Both the position numbers and the translations under genes were made by a program. From positions 1 through 23,900 of the forward strand of contig CALFGH010000042.1 of NCBI GenBank assembly GCA_937958315.1: a DNA stretch of 23,900 nt, read 5' to 3'. Each line of letters begins with the position of its first letter. The first letter of the stretch is position 1. The notes below the pieces were generated by a model, which saw nothing but the letters and a program-made list of their open reading frames with translations, made no database searches and was not told the DNA's origin. Origin of the DNA: an uncultured Collinsella sp. GTDB taxonomy: Bacteria; Actinomycetota; Coriobacteriia; Coriobacteriales; Coriobacteriaceae. Below, piece by piece: positions 6,343-14,926 of the stretch.

Positions 6343-7413
6343 CTATCGACAAACCAAATGGATCCTGCTGGCATCAAAATGCATGCGCAGCGTCTCGCCT
6401 GCTTGCGGCAGCTCGTCGACAGGCATGCTCACCTTGTTGACCTTCCACTGAAGACGGGTGGGCGCATCGGCCCGCGGCGCATCCAACAGCACCAGGCGCT
6501 CAAAACGCGAGTCGCTCACGCGCGCCACGTGCAGGTCGTAGCTGTTGCGACCCCGCTCAGCGCGATTGTCAACATGGAAGTAGCTTGCGCGAATGCCCAG
6601 GTACTCCACATTATCGGGAACCTCGCGACCCACGTTAAAGGTCATGCCCCAGTCGAGGGCTTCAACTTCTTCTTCGCCGATCTTGCGCGCCCGGCTTGTG
6701 TTCTTGCAGCCCGTCAGGCGCAGCGCCGCCAGCGTCTGCGGACGGCGGACCACATCCTCGATGGAGCCGATCTCCTCAACATGCCCGTTGTGCATCACGC
6801 AGATGCGCTCGCACAGACGGCACGCCTCGTCGATATCGTGACTCACGTAGAGCACGGTGCGGTTGCATACATCGAACAGGTCGAGCATGTTCTGTTCGAG
6901 CGCGCTCTTAAGATAGGAATCGAGTGCGCTCATGGGCTCGTCAAACATAAAAATGCCCGGATGCGCCGCCACCATGCGGGCAAGCGCCACACGTTGTTGC
7001 TGACCGCCCGAGAGTCGCGCGGGATAGCGGTCGACAAAATCGGCCAGACCGAAAATGCTCAGATAGCGCTCGGCGAGCTTTTTGCGCGCGGCGGCGTCGC
7101 CCGCGTCCTTTACACCGGCGCATACGTTATCGGCCACTGTCATGTTCGGAAACAGCTGATAGTTTTGGAACAGCAGAGCGCATTTGCGCTCCTGAGGCGA
7201 CAGGTTGATGCCCGCCGCCGAGTCAAAAAAGGTCACGCCGTTGACAACGATCTTGCCCTCGTCGGGGGTCTCCACACCGGCAATGCAGCGCAGCGTACAG
7301 CTCTTGCCGCAACCCGAGGCGCCCAGCAGCGCCACACGTTCCTCGCCGGCCTCAAGCTGCATGTCGAGCATAAACCCGGGATAGCGCTTTTTGATATCCA
7401 GAACGAGCGACAT
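6343..7413 (-). CDS. modC: ModC, molybdate ABC transporter ATP-binding protein
   Basis: The 356-residue cytoplasmic ATPase powers molybdate import. It has Walker A GASGCGKS (residues 31-38), a Q-loop in LLFQNYQLFPNMTV, signature LSGGQQQR near 134, Walker B IFMFDEP and the switch histidine in YVSHD. After residue 240 there is a C-terminal domain of about 110 residues in the position of the TOBE/MOP domain that binds oxyanion in ModC proteins. The sequence there is divergent. It begins three bases after modB ends and is the last gene before a clear terminator. Sulfate or tungstate specificity cannot be excluded from sequence, but neighbouring moeA and mogA support molybdate. Confidence 0.93.
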   Translation of the reverse strand: MSLVLDIKKRYPGFMLDMQLEAGEERVALLGASGCGKSCTLRCIAGVETPDEGKIVVNGVTFFDSAAGINLSPQERKCALLFQNYQLFPNMTVADNVCAGVKDAGDAAARKKLAERYLSIFGLADFVDRYPARLSGGQQQRVALARMVAAHPGIFMFDEPMSALDSYLKSALEQNMLDLFDVCNRTVLYVSHDIDEACRLCERICVMHNGHVEEIGSIEDVVRRPQTLAALRLTGCKNTSRARKIGEEEVEALDWGMTFNVGREVPDNVEYLGIRASYFHVDNRAERGRNSYDLHVARVSDSRFERLVLLDAPRADAPTRLQWKVNKVSMPVDELPQAGETLRMHFDASRIHLVCR

Positions 7414-7416
7414 GGC

Positions 7417-8859
7417 CTATCGACCTCCCTGCAAAGCGGCATCATCGCGCATGAGCTCGGCCAGCGCCTCGCGATCGATACGCAGGGCATCGCCGCCCGC
7501 CGGGTCGAGCGAATCGGCCTGTCCGGCGAGATCTTTGGCCTGTTTACGCTCCGCACGGGAAAGGCCCCGCTCGCGATACTTTTGCGAATGAGCGGTGTAC
7601 ATGTTGATAAACAGGATGACCAAGAAGCTAAAGGCGATTACGACGACGACCCAAAAGAGGGCCACGGACGTGTTGCCGCCCATCCACTCAAAGTAGATGG
7701 CGATGGGAATGGTCTGCGTAATGCCGGCGTAGTTGCCCGCAAAGAACAGGGTGCAGCCAAACTCGCCCATCGCGCGGGCAAAGGCGAGCACCGTGCCGGC
7801 GGCGATGGAGGGCCAGCCGAGCGGCATCATAAGCTTGGTAAAGATGCGACGCTCGGACCAGCCCAGCGTGCGCGCCGCATCGAGCATCTGCGTGTCGAGG
7901 TTCTCGAAGGCTCCGAGTGCCGTACGATAGACGAACGGAAACGACACAACGACGGCCGAAATGACCGTCGCGGGCCAGGTAAAGACGATCGAGACGCCGT
8001 GCGCGATCAGCCACTGGCCCACCCCGGTCGAGCGGCCAAACAGCATGAGGAGCAGAAAGCCGCAGACCGTGGGCGGCAGCACCATAGGAATCGTAAAGAC
8101 CGAATCGAGCAGGCCCTTGATGCGACTCGAGGTACCCATAGTCTTCCACGCGGCGAACAAGCCCAGCGCAAAGGAGATCAGCAGGGCAAGGCCGCTCGTT
8201 TTTATGGACACCCAAAACGGGCGATAGTCGATGTCGCCCAAAAAGGAGACCAGAGAGGTCAAGGGCCCCTGCTCATCCCGCAACACGACAGACGATGCCT
8301 CAACCATTTGAGCGCTATCAAGCCAACGCGCGCCGCCCTTGGCATCACCCGAGGCTGATGCAATCACCACATAGCGGTCCCGATCCGCACCGCGCTCGTC
8401 AAAGCCATAGGTATACCCGCCGGCATCAAACGTTGTTTCCGCCGTAACATACCAAGGAAGATCCACATCCCCTAGCTGCGCACCCCCCATGCAGTTTGCG
8501 CTGTCGAGCTTACAAACGAGGGCCTTGAGACCCGATACGCACTCGTTGTCCTGCGGATCCAATCCAAACTTCTCGACCGCCTTGGGCGATATCCACACCG
8601 CAACGCGATCGGCAGCAGGCGCCACTACAAGGTCCACGTCCTCGTCAACGGGAAACCGGTAGCCCTCAGGCTGGCCCTCCATGGCACGAGCGGTCCCCTT
8701 GGCCAACCGCTCAAAACCCTCGATCCCATAGGAAAGCCCATGAGCGGTCGCAGCAACCTGGGCCCCGTCCTCAGCGTCCCCAGCAAACGCAAATCCCGGA
8801 ACCCAGCAAAGCGCGAAGGTCAAAGCACAGGCGACAAGCATGCGGAATCTATTAAGCAC
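7417..8859 (-). CDS. modB: ModB-like molybdate permease with a large N-terminal extracytoplasmic domain
   Basis: The GTG at 8859 has GGAG six bases upstream and opens directly into a signal-like segment (MLVACALTFALCWVPGFAFA); the open frame extends to 8928 but lacks a ribosome site. The protein has 480 residues. Residues about 27-214 are extracytoplasmic and unlike any domain I recognise, with cysteines at 107, 116 and 123. Residues about 215-425 are a BPD_transp_1 permease with five or six membrane spans and the EAA loop ENLDTQMLDAARTLGWSERR that contacts ModC. The tail of about 55 residues is charged. Typical ModB has about 220-230 residues, so this is roughly double. It follows modA by 68 bases and precedes modC by three. 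Confidence 0.9.
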   Translation of the reverse strand: MLNRFRMLVACALTFALCWVPGFAFAGDAEDGAQVAATAHGLSYGIEGFERLAKGTARAMEGQPEGYRFPVDEDVDLVVAPAADRVAVWISPKAVEKFGLDPQDNECVSGLKALVCKLDSANCMGGAQLGDVDLPWYVTAETTFDAGGYTYGFDERGADRDRYVVIASASGDAKGGARWLDSAQMVEASSVVLRDEQGPLTSLVSFLGDIDYRPFWVSIKTSGLALLISFALGLFAAWKTMGTSSRIKGLLDSVFTIPMVLPPTVCGFLLLMLFGRSTGVGQWLIAHGVSIVFTWPATVISAVVVSFPFVYRTALGAFENLDTQMLDAARTLGWSERRIFTKLMMPLGWPSIAAGTVLAFARAMGEFGCTLFFAGNYAGITQTIPIAIYFEWMGGNTSVALFWVVVVIAFSFLVILFINMYTAHSQKYRERGLSRAERKQAKDLAGQADSLDPAGGDALRIDREALAELMRDDAALQGGR

Positions 8860-8927
8860 GAAAAGCTCCAAGCGAATACAAGGACGGAGTGAAACACAAA
8901 ACGATGGAATTATCGCGCCAAGCCGCA

Positions 8928-9800
8928 CTACGCGGAAAGCTCAAAGCCGTACTTGGCCCAAATCTTCTGGGCTTTCCTGTTGGACAGGCAAAAGTCAATA
9001 AACGCCTTGGCCTCGTCAGCGTGCTCGGAGCTCTCGGCAACGGCGCCCGGATACACGATGGGCTTGTGCGAATCCTCGGGGCACACGAAGGCCTCCTCGA
9101 TGCCGTCGTAGCGGAAGATATCGGAGCTGTAGACAAAACCGGCCACGCAGTCGCCTGTGGACACATAGGCGGCGGCGGTACCAACTTTGTCGGCCAGCGC
9201 GACCTTGTCGGCGATCTCGGGAGCATACTCGCCGTCGTCGCCCTCGGTGCCGGTATAGAGGCTCACAGAAGCCAGCGCCTGGTTGGCGTACTTGCCGGCA
9301 GGAACGGTCTTGGCGTCGCCGATGGCGATCTTGCCATCCAGGTTCGCGACGTCCGCGATGGCCTCGACCTTGGTATCGGAGCCCTCGGCGCGAATAATCA
9401 CGAGGTCGTTGACGAACATGTCCTCACGCGTGTCGGTGTCGACGAGCTCAGCGGCCTCGGCGTCGTCCATGGTGCCCTTGGAGGCCGTGATGAGCACGTC
9501 GACCGCAGCACCGGCGCGCATCTGCTCGACAAGGTCCCCGGACGCTTTGAACTGCGTGTCGGCAAACGTGGTACCGGTCTGCTCGGTGTAGAGCTCCTGA
9601 ACCTCGGGCAGAGCCTTCTCGAGCGAATTGGCAGCAAAGACCTGCAGCTCAACAGCCTTCTTGGAAGATGCCTTAGCAGAACCGGCATCGGAACCAGCGG
9701 GCTCGGACGTCTTTTTGCCCGAGCAGCCAGCAAGGCCAAAGCCGGCGGCAGCGGCAGCAGAAAGCGAGACAAAACCGCGGCGTGAAACCATATCGAACAT
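8928..9800 (-). CDS. modA: ModA, molybdate-binding lipoprotein
   Basis: The 290-residue extracytoplasmic binding protein captures molybdate for ModBC. The N-terminus has a twin-arginine motif SRRGFVS (residues 6-12) followed by a hydrophobic stretch and the lipobox LAGC (Cys26). It is therefore probably a Tat-exported lipoprotein. Residues 55-290 have the ModA fold: VFAANSLEKALPEVQ, FKASGDLVEQMRAGAAVDVL, VNDLVIIRAE, GDAKTVPAGKYA and GFVYSSD. The ATG at 9800 has AAAGGG upstream; a TTG two codons earlier is weaker. It is first in modABC, with a -10 box at 9861 and a palindromic operator candidate at 9882. Confidence 0.94.
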   Translation of the reverse strand: MFDMVSRRGFVSLSAAAAAGFGLAGCSGKKTSEPAGSDAGSAKASSKKAVELQVFAANSLEKALPEVQELYTEQTGTTFADTQFKASGDLVEQMRAGAAVDVLITASKGTMDDAEAAELVDTDTREDMFVNDLVIIRAEGSDTKVEAIADVANLDGKIAIGDAKTVPAGKYANQALASVSLYTGTEGDDGEYAPEIADKVALADKVGTAAAYVSTGDCVAGFVYSSDIFRYDGIEEAFVCPEDSHKPIVYPGAVAESSEHADEAKAFIDFCLSNRKAQKIWAKYGFELSA

Positions 9801-9860
9801 GTTCAACCCTTTCGAAGGCTACGCCCAGGCACCCCGCCGCAGGCTTTATTCTGTTACTAG

Positions 9861-9896
9861 ATTATACTTCCGTGCGAATAATATCAGTGATAGAGA
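9861..9896 (-). promoter_or_regulatory. modA promoter (-10 box) with a tetO-like palindromic operator
   Basis: On the minus strand a perfect TATAAT (9861-9866) stands about 60 bases before modA; no good -35 hexamer is found at 16-18 bases. Where the -35 should be is the palindrome TATCAGTGATA (9882-9892). With the four following bases on the + strand (GAGA, to 9896) it gives 15 contiguous matches to tetO2. A repressor bound here would block RNA polymerase. Confidence 0.5.
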
Positions 9897-9957
9897 TTTC
9901 TCGTCTGAAAATTTTCTTTCGCTGAAAGTCTCAGGACGTTCCGCGCTGTCGCTGCAT

Positions 9958-9992
9958 AAAAAAGGCGGAGCGACTCGCAAGGTCACTCCGCC
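9958..9992 (-). terminator. Intrinsic terminator of moeA-mogA
   Basis: On the minus strand the 11-bp stem GGCGGAGTGAC/GTCGCTCCGCC (one G-U pair) with a 7-nt loop is followed by six T. It lies 13 bases after the mogA stop. Confidence 0.92.
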
Positions 9993-10005
9993 GCAGGTAG
10001 TGCAC

Positions 10006-10485
10006 TTATTTGGCGTGCCCGCCGCCTGCCGTCATTTGGGCCGCATGCTCCAGCTGATCGCTCACGGCCTCCCAGCTTTCGCGGGCCGCTTTCGTGGATC
10101 CCGGAAAGTTGATGACAAGCGTATGTCCACGCTGCATGCACACGGCGCGCGAGAGCATGGCGCGGCGCGTCTTGGTCATCGAGTACGCACGAATTGCCTC
10201 GGCAATACCCGGCACATCGCGGTCGCAGACGGCACGCGTCGCTTCGGGTGTCACATCACGCATCGAAAGCCCTGTGCCACCGCAGGTGAGCACGACATTG
10301 GCGTGGCACTCATCGGCGGCTTCCGCAATGGCATCACCGATCTCGCTGACGTCGTCGCGCACGACCACATGTGAGGCGACCGTCCATCCCTGCGCCTCGA
10401 TAAGCTCCTCGAGTGCGGCTCCAGCCTCGTCCTGGGCAAGGTCGCGCGTATCCGAGCACGTCACGATCGAAATCTTCAACTCCAT
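10006..10485 (-). CDS. mogA: MogA/MoaB family molybdopterin adenylyltransferase
   Basis: The 159-residue protein activates molybdopterin by adenylation before MoeA inserts molybdenum. The family signature VVLTCGGTGLSMRDVTPEA is near residues 65-83 and GHTLVINFPGSTKAARESW near 119-138. The start ATG at 10485 has GGAGGAG upstream, and that ribosome site overlaps the moeA stop region, only 10 bases away, so translation is probably coupled. MoaB and MogA are hard to separate by sequence; adjacency to moeA favours MogA activity. A strong terminator follows. Confidence 0.93.
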   Translation of the reverse strand: MELKISIVTCSDTRDLAQDEAGAALEELIEAQGWTVASHVVVRDDVSEIGDAIAEAADECHANVVLTCGGTGLSMRDVTPEATRAVCDRDVPGIAEAIRAYSMTKTRRAMLSRAVCMQRGHTLVINFPGSTKAARESWEAVSDQLEHAAQMTAGGGHAK

Positions 10486-10495
10486 AGCGCTCCTC

Positions 10496-11758
10496 CTATA
10501 GCACCGTTCCCTCAGGCAGGTCGACGCGCACAACGTCCACGACATCTCCCGCCTTGAGCTCGCACGGCCCTTCGTCAATACGCAGCAGGCAGTTGGCCCG
10601 CTGCATCGTACCGAGCAGCGCCGAATTCTGCGTCTTGGCCTCGGTCACCAACAGCTCACCGGTCTCAGGGTCGCGCAAAACCGTGGCGCGATCGAAGAAG
10701 CGTCGGTCCTGGCGCTTCTTCACGCCGTGCGTCAATATCGCCTGCTGCACGGGACGCGCACCCTCGGCAAAGCCGCGCATCTTGCGGATCGCCGGACGGG
10801 CGAGCATCTCAAAGCCCACATACGCAGCAGCGGGATTGCCCGAAAGCCCCAAATACGGCTTGCCCCCAAGCAGGCCAAACGTAATGGCCTTGCCGGGACG
10901 CATCGAGATGCGATCGAACAGCACCTCGCCCTCGCGCTTAACCAGCGCCGTCACGTAGTCATAGTCGCCAGCCGAGGCGCCACCGCTCGTAATGACAAAA
11001 TCGCACTCCTGCACGGCACGATGCACCAGCTCGGCGATCGCCTGCTCATCATCGGGCGCAATGCCGTAGAACACGGGCTCTGCTCCTGCATCGAGTGCTT
11101 CGGCCATCAACGCCGAGGAGTTGGAATCGCGAATCTGACCGCGCGCCGGTACTTTACTCGGTGCGACCAATTCCGTGCCCAGCGAGATGATGCCCACACG
11201 TGGGGCAGCGTGCACCTTAACGCTCGCGTAACCGGCGCTTGCCAGCAGGCCCGCGCCCGCCGGAACCACGACCTCGCCGGCGTGTATCACAACATCGCCG
11301 GCATGGGCCTCCTCGGCGGCAGAGCGAACGTTCTCCCCCACCTTGGCCGGCGCCGAGAAGCGGACGTGCGAGCCCTCGTTGCCATCGCCGTCAAGCACCT
11401 CGACGATCTCGTATTTCACTACGGCGTCGGCACCCTCGGGCACCGGCGCGCCTGTCATAATGCGGACCGTCTCGCCCGGGCCAAGAGCACCCTCAAACAC
11501 ATGGCCCGCAGCCTCGTGTCCGATAACGTCGAGCGTCACCGGCGTCTCACCAGACGCCTGCGCCAAGTCCGCCGAGCGCACGGCATATCCGTCCATAGCG
11601 CTGTTGGCAAACGGCGAAATGTCGATATCGGCCACAGCATCCTCGGCCAAGGGAAAACCGGCCGCCTGCCACACGGGAATCTCTACGAGATTGGTCGGAG
11701 CAACGTGCGACAGGACAATCGACTGCGCGTCCTCCAGCGGAATGAGTTTCTCTGCCAT
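10496..11758 (-). CDS. moeA: MoeA, molybdopterin molybdenumtransferase
   Basis: The 420-residue enzyme inserts molybdate into adenylated molybdopterin to form molybdenum cofactor. The N-terminal segment carries DISPFANSAMDGYAVR, the catalytic domain has VITSGGASAGDYDYV and SMRPGKAITFGLLGGKPYLG followed by LSGNPAAAYV, and the C-terminal beta-barrel domain occupies the last 70 residues. The ATG at 11758 has AAGAGG five bases upstream; a GTG two codons earlier is possible. It is first in a two-gene unit with mogA. It is full length with no evident missing residues. Confidence 0.95.
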   Translation of the reverse strand: MAEKLIPLEDAQSIVLSHVAPTNLVEIPVWQAAGFPLAEDAVADIDISPFANSAMDGYAVRSADLAQASGETPVTLDVIGHEAAGHVFEGALGPGETVRIMTGAPVPEGADAVVKYEIVEVLDGDGNEGSHVRFSAPAKVGENVRSAAEEAHAGDVVIHAGEVVVPAGAGLLASAGYASVKVHAAPRVGIISLGTELVAPSKVPARGQIRDSNSSALMAEALDAGAEPVFYGIAPDDEQAIAELVHRAVQECDFVITSGGASAGDYDYVTALVKREGEVLFDRISMRPGKAITFGLLGGKPYLGLSGNPAAAYVGFEMLARPAIRKMRGFAEGARPVQQAILTHGVKKRQDRRFFDRATVLRDPETGELLVTEAKTQNSALLGTMQRANCLLRIDEGPCELKAGDVVDVVRVDLPEGTVL

Positions 11759-11932
11759 ATGCACCTCTTAATGCCACGGCGCACAACAGGAGCGCCGATT
11801 CTTTATGCTTGTCTCAGTATAATCCCCGACGCGCGACCGCGATTTGGCCTGTACCCGCAAATACACCTGTCGGCCGAAAGCCGCGAATCAGAATGGAAAC
11901 CAACCCACCGGCTCGTCGCGCTTGCCGCGTTT

Positions 11933-11938
11933 TATAAT
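11933..11938 (+). promoter_or_regulatory. Candidate -10 box of the CLC transporter gene
   Basis: A perfect TATAAT lies 29 bases before the ATG; the -35 position (around 11910) is poor. The leader would be only about 20 nt, leaving no room for a riboswitch. Confidence 0.4.
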
Positions 11939-11967
11939 GCTTGCGTTGCAACCTAAAAGAGGAATAT

Positions 11968-13389
11968 ATGGCTCATAACAACAAACCCGAAAGCGCAAAC
12001 GAAGCGCAGGATCATTCCCAGCCGCTCGACGATGGCGGCTTTTTCTCCCTGAACGACGTCATCATGGCAGGCAGGCATCAGATCACCCGCTCCGAGCATC
12101 TCTTAGCTGCCGACACGCGCCGCAATGTCCGCAACCTACTCGCAAGCGCCAAGTTGCTCGCACTCGTCGTCATCGTCTCGCTCGCCATGGGCGTTGCCGC
12201 TTGGGCGTTTTTGGCCTCGCTGAATATCGCGACCGACTATCGCGAGCACCATGCATGGATTTACGCGCTGCTTCCCGTTGTGGGCATGGCCACCGCATGG
12301 GTGTACAAAAACCACGGCCTTGCCGCCAAACGAGGCAACAACCTGGTCATCGACTCCGCTCTGGGCACACGTCTCATCCATATGCGCATGGCCGTCCTCA
12401 CCTTCGTCTGCTCCACGCTCACGCACCTAACGGGCGGATCGGCCGGTCGCGAGGGAGCCGCGGTACAGATTGGCGGCACCATCGCCAGCAACATCTCGAG
12501 CCTCGCCCACCTCAAAAAGCATGACCACCACGACCTCATGCTCGCCGGCATCTCGTCGGCCTTTGGCGCCGTATTCGGTTCGCCCCTTGCCGGCGCGTTC
12601 TTTGGCATGGAGATGTGTTTTATCGGCAAGATCGACTACACCGCGGGCATCTACTGTCTGGTCGCCTCGTTTACCGGCTACTTTACATCACTCGCCCTGG
12701 GTACCGAGTACGAAGCGAATGTCATCGCCAGCGTTCCCAACATGACACCACGGACGGTTGCCATCGTTGTTATCAGCGCCATTATCTTCGGTCTGACGGC
12801 ACGCCTCTTTGCCTGGTCGGTTCGAACCGTCAAAAGCCTGTACGGTCGCTTTATCACCAACTACCTTGCTCGCGCACTCGTGGGCGCGCTCGTGGTGCTC
12901 GCGGCATACGCGATGCTCGACGCCTGGAAGTATGCCGGCCTTGCCACCTGGCTCTCGGGCGCCGGGTTCGCCGGCAACACCACCCTTGCTGACGCATCCA
13001 TCAAGCTCGTGATGACGGCGCTCACCCTGGGCGCCGGCTTCCAAGGCGGCGAGGTCACGCCTCTGTTTGGCATCGGTGCGGCACTCGGTGGCTGGATCGG
13101 TTGCCTCGTCGGTATCGACCCCAGCTTTCTGGCGGCGCTGGGCATGCTCGGTGTTTTCTGCGCCGGCCTTAACGTGCCCATCACCACCTGTATGATGGCC
13201 ATCGACCTGTTCCACGGCACGGCAGCCGGCTTCTTCGTGATCGTGGCGTTTATCAGCTATCTTGTCGGCGGCCACCGCGGCGTTTATCCCGCGCAGCGCA
13301 TTGTCTCGCCTAAACGCCGTTCGCTTATTGTGGATGAGGGCGGTACGGTAGCGGATGCTATCGAGCGCCACAACGACCTGATAGAGTAG
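11968..13389 (+). CDS. CLC-family anion transporter, possibly a fluoride/proton antiporter
   Basis: The 473-residue integral membrane protein has about ten hydrophobic helices and a 55-residue hydrophilic N-terminus. CLC signatures are GSAGREGAAVQIGG (residues 157-170, with gating Glu162) and GAGFQGGEVTPLFGIGAALG (356-374) in place of the GGxFxP signature of EriC. The GGEVTP form and the GNNLVID segment at 123-129 are what I recall from the CLC-F fluoride clade; that subclass call is inference from memory. No fluoride riboswitch can be seen upstream. The start ATG at 11968 has AGAGGA; a longer frame to 11941 lacks a ribosome site. It is transcribed divergently from moeA and followed 87 bases later by the lipid kinase gene. 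Confidence 0.9.
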   Translation: MAHNNKPESANEAQDHSQPLDDGGFFSLNDVIMAGRHQITRSEHLLAADTRRNVRNLLASAKLLALVVIVSLAMGVAAWAFLASLNIATDYREHHAWIYALLPVVGMATAWVYKNHGLAAKRGNNLVIDSALGTRLIHMRMAVLTFVCSTLTHLTGGSAGREGAAVQIGGTIASNISSLAHLKKHDHHDLMLAGISSAFGAVFGSPLAGAFFGMEMCFIGKIDYTAGIYCLVASFTGYFTSLALGTEYEANVIASVPNMTPRTVAIVVISAIIFGLTARLFAWSVRTVKSLYGRFITNYLARALVGALVVLAAYAMLDAWKYAGLATWLSGAGFAGNTTLADASIKLVMTALTLGAGFQGGEVTPLFGIGAALGGWIGCLVGIDPSFLAALGMLGVFCAGLNVPITTCMMAIDLFHGTAAGFFVIVAFISYLVGGHRGVYPAQRIVSPKRRSLIVDEGGTVADAIERHNDLIE

Positions 13390-13476
13390 ATGTAAGTATT
13401 CGCCGTGCAGCCACAATCGGGGGCAATTCGACCTGAGCGTGACCGCACCGTCACGTCATACGCCAGGAGTCGCTCC

Positions 13477-14439
13477 ATGCACGCAACTGATTTTGGTCGC
13501 ACGCTCATAATCGCCAACCCTGCCGCCCAGTCGGGTGCGGCGCGCGAGGTCGCTGAGCGCCTGCAGCGCTTTTTGGACATGACCGCGCGCTCATCCCAGT
13601 TTGACCTGGTGCTGACTGAGCGCATGGGACATGCCAAGGAGCTTGCCGCGCAGGCTCAGGGCTATCGCACCGTTATCGCCCTTGGCGGCGACGGCGTGAT
13701 CCACGAGGTTGCCAATGGACTCATGAAGCAGGATGAGGCGGTCCGTCCCGCCCTTGCCGTCCTACCCGTAGGCTCCGGCAACGATTTTGCCCAGACCCTC
13801 GGTATCGACGATTTCTCCGGCAAGGATTTTGGCGCGCTGCTCACCTGCGAGCTGCAGCGCCAGGATATCGGACGCATTCGCTCATGGAACCCCGCAAACG
13901 GCAGCGGCGAGGCTACCGTTGAGTACTACGACCAAACGCTTTCGGTCGGCATCGATGCCGCCATCGGCCTGGGCACCACCGAGCTGCGCAAAAAGACGGG
14001 CCTCGCTGGCGCTCCGCTCTACACCCTCTCGGGTCTGGAGCAGTTTGGTCTGCGCTACCGCAACTACCCCATGACAGTCAGCTTTGACGGGGCGCCCGCC
14101 GAGCGCGTAAGGGCGATCATCATGGCGATTCAGCTGGGCCCCACGTATGGCTCGGGCTATCGCATCTGCCCCGATGCCGACCCCTGCGACGGCATGCTCG
14201 ACGTCTGCTACGCATGCGGCCCCGTCCCTCGCGCGATTGCCCTGCCTATGTTTCTTTCGGCCAAGGACGGCCACCATACCAAGCTGCCGCCGGTTCGCAT
14301 GCGCCGCTGCCGCCATGCCGAGTTCACGTTCGAGGAGCCCGACTACCCCATCCAAGTCGACGGCGAGCCCATCGTCGCCTCGCGCATCGAGGTCGACGTC
14401 CTCGGCGGCGCCCTCCACGTCTGGCACCCAACCCGCTAA
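13477..14439 (+). CDS. Diacylglycerol kinase family lipid kinase
   Basis: The 320-residue protein has the DAGK catalytic fold: IIANPAAQSG (residues 11-20), the nucleotide motif ALGGDGVIHEVANGL (68-82, usually GGDGT) and VLPVGSGNDFAQTLG (95-109). The C-terminal half carries SVGIDAAIG and the QVDGEPI segment typical of YegS/DgkB-like enzymes. The substrate could be diacylglycerol or another lipid alcohol. ATG at 13477 is preceded by AGGAG at nine bases; the longer frame to 13405 has no ribosome site. It ends eight bases before a 27-bp inverted repeat. It may be transcribed with the CLC gene. Confidence 0.9.
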   Translation: MHATDFGRTLIIANPAAQSGAAREVAERLQRFLDMTARSSQFDLVLTERMGHAKELAAQAQGYRTVIALGGDGVIHEVANGLMKQDEAVRPALAVLPVGSGNDFAQTLGIDDFSGKDFGALLTCELQRQDIGRIRSWNPANGSGEATVEYYDQTLSVGIDAAIGLGTTELRKKTGLAGAPLYTLSGLEQFGLRYRNYPMTVSFDGAPAERVRAIIMAIQLGPTYGSGYRICPDADPCDGMLDVCYACGPVPRAIALPMFLSAKDGHHTKLPPVRMRRCRHAEFTFEEPDYPIQVDGEPIVASRIEVDVLGGALHVWHPTR

Positions 14440-14446
14440 CCCAACC

Positions 14447-14517
14447 TAAGTTGCGGTGAAATAGGGACTGTTTATGCAGCAAGTGCCGCAAAACAATCCC
14501 TATTTCACCGCAACTTA
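14447..14517. repeat. Long inverted repeat between convergent genes
   Basis: The 27-base arms 14447-14473 and 14491-14517 pair with a single mismatch around a 17-base loop; the arms contain GCGGTGAAATAGGGACTGTTT-like sequence. It lies between the convergent lipid kinase and release-factor-like genes and could serve as a bidirectional transcription stop, although no U-run follows either arm. The AGGGACnGT core is shared with the palindrome at 14932. Confidence 0.8.
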
Positions 14518-14525
14518 TGAGGAAG

Positions 14526-14906
14526 CTATTCGTCGCTGCCCGGTTTGCGACGGTTGGCCTTTTTAATGGCGTTGAAGTGCTTATCATTGAGCCTGCGCTG
14601 GCGAGAGCGCTGAGGCACCTTGGTCTTTACGCGTCGGCGCGGTGGACGTCCGCGACGCTCAAGCTCAGCGCGCAGCTTACGCAGGCAGCTGCTACGGTTT
14701 TGGAACTGACTGCGGCTCTCGCGCGCCGTCACGGTAATCCCCGTGGGCCCATGCTTCATGCGCACCGCCGAGTCCGTCGTGTTCACGCCCTGCCCACCCG
14801 GGCCCGTCGCGCGAAACACCTGCACCTCGCAATCGCGCGCCAACTCCTCGACCGACATCTCGGCATAGCGCGCATACTCGCGCCATCCCATCTTGTTCTC
14901 ATCCAT
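14526..14906 (-). CDS. Stand-alone GGQ-domain release-factor-like protein
   Basis: The 126-residue protein holds only the peptidyl-tRNA hydrolysis domain of class I release factors. It has the core ATGPGGQGVNTTDSAVRM (near residues 32-49), then HGPTGITV and ARESRSQFQNR, and a very basic tail with GRPPRRRVKTK and RRKPG. There is no codon-recognition domain, so it probably frees stalled ribosomes like ArfB or acts like the RF-H group. The middle resembles RF2 more than ArfB. The ATG at 14906 has GGAGGTG upstream; an in-frame extension to 14972 would run through the xpt terminator and is rejected. It is flanked on both sides by palindromic elements. Confidence 0.85.
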   Translation of the reverse strand: MDENKMGWREYARYAEMSVEELARDCEVQVFRATGPGGQGVNTTDSAVRMKHGPTGITVTARESRSQFQNRSSCLRKLRAELERRGRPPRRRVKTKVPQRSRQRRLNDKHFNAIKKANRRKPGSDE

Positions 14907-14926
14907 ATCAACACCTCCCCTCATAC

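Noticed and set aside
6358..8358. 666-codon open frame on the + strand
   Set aside because: It is antisense to modC and modB, which have complete family motifs and ribosome sites; the frame is open because of high G+C.
9882..9896. tetO match as a sign of a tetracycline resistance cassette
   Set aside because: No tet or tetR gene is nearby; the palindrome lies in a molybdate promoter.
11765..11967. Fluoride riboswitch before the CLC gene
   Set aside because: The leader after the -10 box is about 20 nt and lacks the pseudoknot motif.
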